From Nissolia schottii (Eukaryota; Streptophyta; Magnoliopsida; Fabales; Fabaceae), in NCBI GenBank assembly GCA_003254905.1, contig QANU01002056.1, positions 265,530-329,529 of the forward strand: a DNA stretch of 64,000 nt. Reading direction: 5' to 3'. The notes beneath the pieces are model-generated. The model was not told the DNA's origin, did no database searches, and saw nothing but the letters and a program-made list of their open reading frames with translations. The stretch's first letter is position 1; each line of letters opens with the position of its first letter. A program made the translations under genes and the position numbers. Shown here piece by piece: positions 60,917 to 64,000 of this stretch.

Positions 60917-63900
60917 TCTAAGACTATACCTACAAGAACATTGATCCACACAATCGAGTCCTTAGCGACTCAAAGGCAACAAGTCCTTGAAAATTATCAC
61001 GAGTTGGCCAATATGATGACCCAACAGATGGAGACAATGATAAATCCATTGGTTAGTGACAATAACCATAGGATCGAGCAACTTGCAAATCAAGTTAACA
61101 GAATAGCAACAACGGTGGATGTGAACGAGCCTCAAGACCATCACAATCGGCGAGACAATCCAATCCCAAGAAATGAAGCTATACCAAATGATAAAATTTA
61201 TTAGTTGGTTGCAACCAAAACCCCAAGGAATTGTTAAACAAAGTGAGACAAAACAACTTGGGGGGGACATCATAATATCATTAGAACAGTCGACCAAGTG
61301 CTCAATTGTTTTGGATTTAATGTTGGTTATGCTAACCAACTGTTCTTTGAGTCAACATTCCCTGATTACGTTCACCGAGTAGAAATTCCAAGAAGATGGA
61401 AAGGCCCAAAGGCACTTTCTAAGTTTTCTGAGGAGTATGGAGAGTTGATAATAGAGCATATAGCAAGGTATACTTTAGAAATTAGGGTTATTACGACCAA
61501 TGAGTATTTAAAGATGAGATATTTCCCTTCTTTTCTTATCAAGAATGCCTTCACTTGGTCCTCAAAACCTTCGCCTTAATTCAATCCATACATGGATTCA
61601 ATTAGAACAAAGTTTCTATGAGCAATTTTTTAGCGGCGAGAACAAGGTAACCTTGACTAACCTATTCAGAATCAAAAGAACACAAGGGGAAACTCTAGAT
61701 GATTGCCTTTCCAAGTTTAGGTCGCTTAAGAATAGGTATTTCACGCCTATTCCAAAATCTGAGATGGTCAAAATGGTTATGGATGGTTTAGATTTTTATC
61801 TAAGAGAGAAGTTGGTAAATCAACAAACTCTAAGTTTGTCTCAGATAGCAGAGAAGGTAAGGCAAATAGAGCTCTTAAGATATGAGAGAGAGAGAGAAGT
61901 TTGAAAGGGCCAAAGTTAAGAAGCCTTTTAAGAAGGAAGTTGCCTATATTGACGAAGAAGTCGACCAAGAGGTGACAGAGAATGATCTTGATAACTATGA
62001 TGTGTTAGTTGTCGAGTTAAAAGTTGAATTGCCTTATATATGTAGTGCTTTACGACTAGCGAAAGGAAAAGAAAAGTTGAATCCTATAAATTCCCCTAGT
62101 GTACTGGAGGGGTACAAATTGGATCCTAGAGCTCCGCGAGTATGCTAGTCGGCCGGGGTGGGCACCTGCAAGGACTCCGAAGCTTAAGTCAGTAAAGGTT
62201 CAGGATTCTAGGGTAAAGTGTGAGTCTTGAGCATACCTGGTGAGCTGAGCCGAGTTAAATACCTGGGTGGTCGATGGTCACAGCGTGATTTCTGTTGGGG
62301 GAGCCATCTCAGGCGTGAAGTCAGGCGGTGACCGCGTGGAGTGATTCTCGCTGCTTATCAGGCATTGGGTCACTATGGCCGGGTCGTATGGATCCGCGGA
62401 GGGGGTCGGACTCAAGGGGTGGGCCTTCAAGGCCCAGTCCGTAACACCTAGTAAAGTTTATACTTTTGATATTACTAAAGTTGATCAAATCTTTGATATA
62501 TTGTTCTGGACAGACAAATAGTTCTTCCTGAAGGTGTTAAAATGTCTTCTAAGGAAGAACTAAAAGGTCGTCATTTTTATAAACATCATTTATCTTATTC
62601 TCATTGGACTAATAGATATGTTTATTTTAAAGATTTGATTTAGATGGGGATCGATGAAGGAAAATTTAAGTTTGGCGAAAAGCCTAAGATGATGATGGAA
62701 ATCGACACATTCAAGATGAACTCAGCTTTTGTTGAGATGGCAAACATGTATGTGAACATGATAGGAATCAGAGGTGAAGATTTGAGGAAAAAAGATTATG
62801 AACAGGATTGAAGACTTAGTCACTTTGAAGAAGAGGAAAAACCTATTTTTCCTCAAGTTGAGGAAGGTTTAGTCGACTTTCTTATAAGACAAAAAGAAGA
62901 GCAATCTGATGTGGCCTTGTGTCCTAGATGCAACGCAATATTTAATAAGGTTGCTACAAGGGAATACCAGAAAAGAAGAAAGATATAGAAAGTTGAGGAA
63001 GGGCATCTCAAGAAGTCTGTGGTCACCAAGTGGCAAGTTGGTTATCCCCAAAATTGTAAGAGGTCAACCTAACTACCTAAAAAATGAAGACCATAGTTGT
63101 GGTTGATGGCATTCTAGAAGGGACGTCCTCAAAGACCAGGGTAGCCCCAACTAATGTGACAAATAATACTTGGGTCCAAAACTCAAGGGCGCTTATGCAA
63201 CAAGTGGAACACGAATCAAGGGTGACGGGTAGATGACCAAGGAATTTTAGGTTGAATGTCTGGAGTCGATCGACCTGAATAGAAGGGAATTGCACAAAAT
63301 GTTCCTACACAAGAATTTCAAGTGCCACAGAAGATCAAGACTCCTGGTAGATCCATTGTTGAGAAAGTTATCCAAAGAAATTTGGATGAAGCTGGAGGAA
63401 GTGCCAAATTGCTAAGTGGGAAACCTAGCATATTAGGTGACCCTAGAGTCAAATTTGGACCTTTTGCTCCCAAAAATCTTTATCAATGGGTTTGAAAGAA
63501 TCCAAAAGATAGGCTCAGGAAGGAATTAATTAGAAAGGTTTCCCCATGCCATTTGTCCTCAAATGATCCTAAAAGGCAAATTCAAATGGGTCATTTGTCA
63601 ACTTAGGCTAATTCTGAGGAGAAGACTTTGATGGTTAGTGACATTGATACCAATTTCATAGATGATTTTGGGGACTCCTACGAGATAAAATTTGTAGGGG
63701 CCATCTCTTTCCTCCTACAAGAGTTTGGTGAAGCATAGGTGCTCAATTACCTTCCTAATGACTATTTTGATGCCTTTCCAAGTAGAGAATGTATGATGAA
63801 TACTATAACCATGTTTAATTTGAAAGACCAAATGAGGTCATAAAAGCTCACATGTTTCCTCTCCGCATCAAAGAAATGGTCAACGACAAGTTGGTAATAG

Positions 63901-64000
63901 AGTCGTGGTTGATCGAGACGCCTCTTTAAGCTTACCACCTGAGACCATGTTGGCAAAGCTAGGTAAGACTGAAAAGGACTTAGTTAAAACTAAAAAAACT
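60917..64000 (+). pseudogene. Decayed Ty3-type retrotransposon gag-pol region
   Basis: Starts near SKTIPTRTLIHTIESLATQR (N-terminal gag coil). A gag domain follows in shifting frames: FPDYVHRVEIPRRWKGPKAL, KFSEEYGELIIEHIARYTLE, NAFTWSS, IHTWIQLEQSFYEQFFSGEN, TQGETLDDCLSKFRSLKNRY and MDGLDFYLREKL. This is the standard plant retrotransposon gag (capsid) pattern. After the inserted solo LTR come KEELKGRHFYKHHLSYSHWT and ALCPRCNAIFNKVATREYQK, seen in Ty3 polyproteins before the protease. Many stops (for example 61560, 61903, 62641, 62808) show it is dead. It continues past the right edge. Confidence 0.8.
62100..62446. mobile_element. Solo LTR, 347 bp, TRIM-like, inside the Ty3 relic
   Basis: Begins TGTACTGGAGGGGTACA and ends CCCAGTCCGTAACA (TG...CA). 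Flanked by a perfect 5-bp duplication CCTAG (62095-62099 and 62447-62451). It is distinctly GC-richer than the host relic and has no ORF. Phrases such as GGGTGGGCACCTGCAAGGAC and AAGTCAGTAAAGG resemble LTRs of small non-autonomous plant elements. The gag-pol reading resumes after it, which dates it after the host insertion. Confidence 0.85.

Noticed and set aside
62100-62446. Cassandra-type LTR with an embedded 5S rRNA promoter
   Set aside because: I looked for the 5S internal promoter words (for example AAGCACCGGATCCC) and did not see them; it is called only a TRIM-like solo LTR.

Overview
The window is nuclear DNA from a dicotyledonous flowering plant. It has AT-rich spacers, GT-AG introns and several plant-specific gene families: a class II formin, a CDK-like protein kinase, a PLASTID MOVEMENT IMPAIRED-type coiled-coil protein and plant mobile domain genes. 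It also holds many DNA transposons and LTR relics. A legume is possible, but the sequence alone does not settle the species. A 633-base run of N at 859-1491 shows that this is a draft assembly.

Layout. (1) 293-4740, minus strand: 5' two thirds of a class II formin (PTEN-like, C2, proline-rich FH1, start of FH2), running off the left edge and broken by the N gap inside FH1. (2) 5.3-9.5 kb: AT-rich spacer with a Stowaway-like MITE, another TIR element, a foldback element and an LTR scrap. (3) 9483-15900: a Mutator-like element (MULE) with a perfect 9-bp target duplication and TIRs of about 570-580 bp. Its two genes converge: an intact GRF zinc-finger/membrane ORF on the plus strand and a broken mudrA-type transposase on the minus strand. 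(4) 15.9-30.2 kb: repeats, including two hAT elements with 8-bp target duplications, an LTR relic without pol, a LINE tail, a minisatellite, two SINE-like units and a TIR element carrying a fragment of an LRR receptor kinase gene. (5) 30568-34923, minus strand: a complete nine-exon CDK-like kinase with a predicted N-myristoylation site. (6) 35-44.6 kb: spacer with MITEs and a probable Ty3 solo LTR. (7) 44687-46395, minus strand: a complete three-exon gene for a small HNH-nuclease-fold protein. (8) 46481-51247: a second MULE whose transposase relic is joined to a plant mobile domain gene relic; it ends only about 85 bp upstream of the HNH start codon. (9) 52429-53135, minus strand: a broken, intron-bearing eIF5A copy. 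(10) 54952-57243, plus strand: a PMI2/PMI15-like coiled-coil gene. (11) 57639-57710, minus strand: a tRNA-Gly(TCC). (12) 60.9-64 kb: a decayed Ty3 gag-pol relic interrupted by a 347-bp solo LTR.

The intact host genes (formin, kinase, HNH protein, PMI-like protein, tRNA) are not a pathway; they are ordinary neighbours in a transposon-rich region. The most notable system is the first MULE. Its convergent two-gene plan matches maize MuDR, but the second gene is a short GRF zinc-finger membrane protein. Both TIRs carry the same phased AGGGAC-type motifs and the same splice-donor block.
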